Made by a program: the position numbers and the translations under genes. DNA of 33,434 bases from DASXSB01 sp036506275 (lineage in GTDB: Bacteria; Methylomirabilota; Methylomirabilia; Rokubacteriales; CSP1-6). Location of the stretch: the NCBI GenBank assembly GCA_036506275.1, contig DASXSB010000057.1, forward strand, positions 1 through 33,434, given 5' to 3'. Of the stretch, positions 30,889 through 33,434 are shown piece after piece; the first letter of the stretch is position 1; each line of letters begins with the position of its first letter. The notes beneath the pieces were generated by a model that made no database searches, was not told the origin of the DNA, and was given only the letters and a program-made list of their open reading frames with translations.

Positions 30889-32575
30889 GTCTCGCGAGCC
30901 TGCGCAGGGAGGCGAGCTGCTCCCGCGCCGCCTCCCCTCCCGCAGCCAGGAAGAGATCGGCGAGATGAAAGTCGCGCCAGGTCGAGGGCCCGAAGCGCGG
31001 CGTGATGACCACGTCGGCGAGGGCGGCGTGGCGTACGCTCGCGTCGAGCTGCGCCAGGTCCATCACCTCCAGGATGGTCTCGAGCGTGCTCACGCCTCGC
31101 CGAGCGCCGGACGGCGCTGCGCCGGCGCCGGTGGGCCAGGCCGGCAATGTCTGGCGGCTCATGAGATTCACGGAGACGGTGATGTCCGCGCCGACTTCCA
31201 CCAGTGACGACGTCGGGACGGGGACGAGGGCCAGCCCATCGACCAGACGCTGGCCGTCGCGGGGATGGGGTGGGAACAACCCGGCGAGGGCGGTCGAGGC
31301 GACCATCGCCTCCCACACCGGCCCTTCCCCGATCGGCACCGGCTTCCGGGTATTGAGATCGACGGCCATCGCCACGAACGGAATGGCGAGGTCGCGAAAG
31401 CTGACGCCGTTCGTGGTCTCGAGGCACACGCGACGGTGGACGTCGAGCGCGCTGGAGGCGCCGGAGAACGTGAGCGTGAACACCTGGGCCACGTTCTCCG
31501 CGCTGAACACGGAACGCATGGTGGCCTCGATCTCGGGCGCGGTTTTCCCCAGCGCGAGCCACGCGCCGACGAGGGCGCCGATGCTGCTGCCTGCCACGCA
31601 GTCCACGGTGTAGCCGGCCTCCTCCAGGACGTACAGCGCGCCGACGTGGGCGTACCCCTTGGCGCCGCCCGCGCCCAGCGCCAGACCGATCCGGGTCCGC
31701 GTGAGCAAACGACACAGTCGGGCCACTCCTCGCGCCGGGCTGCTCATGTCCACGCCCCCGTCGAGGCGGATGCCTTCCAGGGCGGGAAAGGAGCCCCGCG
31801 CGCCTGCGGCCACGAGGACGATTTCCGGCCGATCGCGCAGCGCTGCCAGCGTCGCGAAAGCCGCGACCGCTTCTTCGGGGGTGAGGAGGAGGACGATGCG
31901 GTCGACGTTGTCGACGAGGAGCGGAAGGCTATCCGACTCCAGGCGCCCGGCCAGCACCACGGTGGCGTGACTCGCGAGGAGATCGTCCAGGACCTCCAGG
32001 GCGCGTGCGACGGTGAGCCCGGTGGATGGCGTGCTCGTGCCGAAGTTCAATACAGTCACGTCGCGCGGGCTCGCGGCGCGTGCCGCCTCGATCACCTCCG
32101 GTATCAGCCGCGCCGCGCCGAAGCCCGTCAGCAAGGCCACGGCCTCACCTCGCCGGCGGTCGGCTTCCGAACTGGTCTGGGCGAGACGACGGCTGAGTAT
32201 GCGACTCAGGTTCACGAGCAGAGACGGGTGCCGCGCGAAGAGCGCGGCGAAGCCTTCGCGATCCAGCTCGAGCGCCTGCGTGGGGACGGTGGCGATGACG
32301 CTGGCGGAGCGCGCTTCGCCCGTGACCATCGACATCTCTCCCACGACGTCGCCGCGGCGCAGACGAGCCAGGAGTCTCGGCTGCCCCGGGTGCTCGACGA
32401 TGACCTGCGCCACGCCTTCCTGGATCACGAACAGGCTATCTCCCGGCTCCCCCTGCCGGCAGATGAACGTGCGGGCGGCGAACCGCCGGGATCGCATGCG
32501 GCCGAAGACGTCCGTCAGCGCGCGTTCGTCCAGACCGTCGAAGAACGGCATGCGCGCCAACTCCAGGGGGAGCAC
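30875..32575 (-). CDS. Patatin-like phospholipase with cyclic-nucleotide-binding domain (NTE family)
   Basis: The 566-residue protein has an N-terminal cNMP-binding domain (FFDGLDERALTDVFGRMRSR, ICRQGEPGDSLFVIQEG, GDVVGEMSMVTGEARSASV). A degenerate linker of about 150 residues leads to a patatin domain with oxyanion loop GAGGAKGYAHVGAL, nucleophile motif GSSIG (Ser near 330) and catalytic Asp in VDGLA (near 446). This is the neuropathy-target-esterase/YchK-like architecture: a serine lipase or lysophospholipase possibly controlled by a nucleotide or by the regulatory domain. A GTG at 32575 with GGGGA upstream is taken as start; it lies 20 bases after the ketosynthase stop, suggesting one transcript. 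Confidence 0.92.
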   Translation of the reverse strand: MLPLELARMPFFDGLDERALTDVFGRMRSRRFAARTFICRQGEPGDSLFVIQEGVAQVIVEHPGQPRLLARLRRGDVVGEMSMVTGEARSASVIATVPTQALELDREGFAALFARHPSLLVNLSRILSRRLAQTSSEADRRRGEAVALLTGFGAARLIPEVIEAARAASPRDVTVLNFGTSTPSTGLTVARALEVLDDLLASHATVVLAGRLESDSLPLLVDNVDRIVLLLTPEEAVAAFATLAALRDRPEIVLVAAGARGSFPALEGIRLDGGVDMSSPARGVARLCRLLTRTRIGLALGAGGAKGYAHVGALYVLEEAGYTVDCVAGSSIGALVGAWLALGKTAPEIEATMRSVFSAENVAQVFTLTFSGASSALDVHRRVCLETTNGVSFRDLAIPFVAMAVDLNTRKPVPIGEGPVWEAMVASTALAGLFPPHPRDGQRLVDGLALVPVPTSSLVEVGADITVSVNLMSRQTLPAWPTGAGAAPSGARRGVSTLETILEVMDLAQLDASVRHAALADVVITPRFGPSTWRDFHLADLFLAAGGEAAREQLASLRRLARPMGS

Positions 32576-32595
32576 CGATCGTTCCCCGCCCGGAC

Positions 32596-33099
32596 TCAGG
32601 CGTGCTTCCGGAGGACCATGGCGCTGTTGAAGCCGCCGAAGCCGCGGGCGTTGATGAGCGCCGTGCTCACCGTGATCGGGAGGGCGCGGCCGGTAACGAC
32701 GTTCAGCTCGCAGCTCTCGGCGCGTTGGTCGAGGTTGACGGTGGGCGGTATCACGCCATCCCGCATGCTCAGAAGGGCGGTGGCGACGTCGAGCGCGGCG
32801 CCGCCCGCGTACAGGCGTCCCACCATGGATTTGGGAGCGGTGACGGGGACTCGCCCGGCCCGCACGCCGAACACCTCGCGGATGGCCTTCGCCTCCAAGG
32901 CGTCGCCGCTCGGAGTTCCGGCGGCATCGGCGAAGACGACGTCCACCTCGTCGGGCGTCACGTGCGCGTCCTCGAGGGCCAGCGTCATGGCCCGCGCGAA
33001 ATCGCGGCTGTCCGGCGACGGGGAACGATGACCATCGTGGGTTGCCGCGTGTCCGAGGATCTCTCCATAGACGCGCGGCGCGCCGCGCCGCCGAGCGCG
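32596..33099 (-). CDS. Chain-length-factor-type ketosynthase (KS-beta), 5' truncated
   Basis: About 168 residues of a ketosynthase C-terminal half are present, from RARRRGAP and VYGEILGHAATHDGHR to FGGFNSAMVLRKHA. The histidine motifs of active ketosynthases are replaced: HGT is DAAGT (VVFADAAGTPSGD) and the KSxxGH block is KSMVGRLYAGGAA. This is the pattern of chain-length factors in type II polyketide or fatty-acid-like synthases, which pair with an active KS. The sequence resembling a ketosynthase stops near 33099, so the N-terminal half is absent. No stop codon marks the break; it merges into a GC-rich stretch and then an oppositely oriented gene. The frame downstream is intact. Confidence 0.8.
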   Translation of the reverse strand, partial: RARRRGAPRVYGEILGHAATHDGHRSPSPDSRDFARAMTLALEDAHVTPDEVDVVFADAAGTPSGDALEAKAIREVFGVRAGRVPVTAPKSMVGRLYAGGAALDVATALLSMRDGVIPPTVNLDQRAESCELNVVTGRALPITVSTALINARGFGGFNSAMVLRKHA

Positions 33100-33434
33100 G
33101 CGTCTCGATCGAGCTGGTGAACGCGCACGCCGAGTCGCTGCCGTTCCCGGCGCGCTCGTTCGACACCGCGGTGTCGACGTTCGTGCTGTGCACGGTCGCC
33201 GATGCGGACGCGGCGATCGGCGAGCTGGCGCGTGTGCTGCGCCCCGGCGGGCGCCTTCTGTTTCTCGAGCACGTGGTGCGCCCGCGCGGCGCCGGCCGCG
33301 TGGTGCAGCGGCTGCTCGATCCGATCCATCGCCCTCTCACCTGCGGCTGCTCGCTGGTGCGCGACACCGCGGCGGCCCTGGCGACGCGGTTCGAGCTCGA
33401 CGAGATCGACGAGCACGAGCTCGCCGGCGTCCCG
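33072..33434 (+). CDS. Class I SAM-dependent methyltransferase fragment (both ends incomplete)
   Basis: About 120 residues of a type 11 methyltransferase are visible: RAARRAAERGVSIELVNAHA, ESLPFPARSFDTAVSTFVLC, DAAIGELARVLRPGGRLLFLE, then HVVRP and a downstream CGCSLVRD. The glycine-rich SAM-binding motif I, normally 30-50 residues earlier, is missing, because upstream of about 33072 the frame no longer resembles a methyltransferase. The right side runs off the window. Loss of the start and motif I next to a truncated ketosynthase in the opposite orientation indicates a joint rather than a natural gene start. A GTG at 33117 is in frame but would lack the cofactor-binding part. Confidence 0.7.

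Noticed and set aside
1..33434. CRISPR arrays, transposases, integrases, phage genes or attachment sites
   Set aside because: No regularly spaced repeats beyond the short tandem ones listed and no mobile-element protein motifs were seen on either strand.

Overview
The window is bacterial chromosomal DNA of very high GC content. It has densely packed genes on both strands, frequent 1-4 base stop/start overlaps and several tail-to-tail overlaps. The gene mix (Fur-rubrerythrin-DUF3501-Fe-S cluster, UGSC selenoprotein, solitary peptide-type binding protein, PuuD-like membrane protein, many GAF domains) resembles soil or subsurface lineages such as Candidatus Rokubacteria/Methylomirabilota. That placement is an inference; the window has no rRNA or other decisive marker. 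No insertion sequence, CRISPR array or prophage gene was seen, and no gene-free stretch exceeds about 300 bases.

Layout. 1-620: the 3' part of a transglutaminase-like protease gene and a tRNA-Met on the minus strand. 800-1931: a promoter-like element, an extremely acidic 93-residue protein and a PuuD-like membrane protein. 1937-5256 (minus): a coherent oxidative-stress/iron cluster running fur-type regulator, short rubrerythrin, GlpC/HdrD-type Fe-S oxidoreductase, DUF3501 and a lipoprotein cytochrome c. Upstream of it are a well-formed promoter and a Fur/PerR-like operator. 5295-7531 (minus): a sigma-54-dependent response regulator followed by two small unrecognised genes. 7662-12442: uvrA, an MFS transporter and a convergent DUF72 gene. 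12530-15075: a three-gene operon of thiolase-like protein, DUF35 protein and Tat-exported class II aldolase-like protein. 15138-17615: a membrane M48 peptidase fused to a TPR-like region.

17601-19222 (minus) is the most notable locus. A UGSC-family gene is interrupted by an in-frame UGA exactly at the U of the family's UGSC motif. A perfect 9-bp stem-loop follows two bases after the UGA, as expected of a bacterial SECIS element. The gene is therefore read as a selenoprotein, preceded by a 354-residue partner of unknown function carrying a DGLPVVPPT motif.

19249-33434: a ChaN-type lipoprotein, a DUF3047 protein, a MoxR ATPase/CoxE-like VWA pair, a Ste24-type M48 protease, a triple-GAF hybrid histidine kinase, a TPR lipoprotein, a basic coiled-coil protein, a family 5 solute-binding protein, and a cyclic-nucleotide-binding patatin phospholipase. 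The window ends with a truncated chain-length-factor-type ketosynthase gene whose missing 5' end abuts a divergent, equally 5'-truncated methyltransferase gene. That arrangement suggests a rearrangement or assembly joint near 33,070-33,105.
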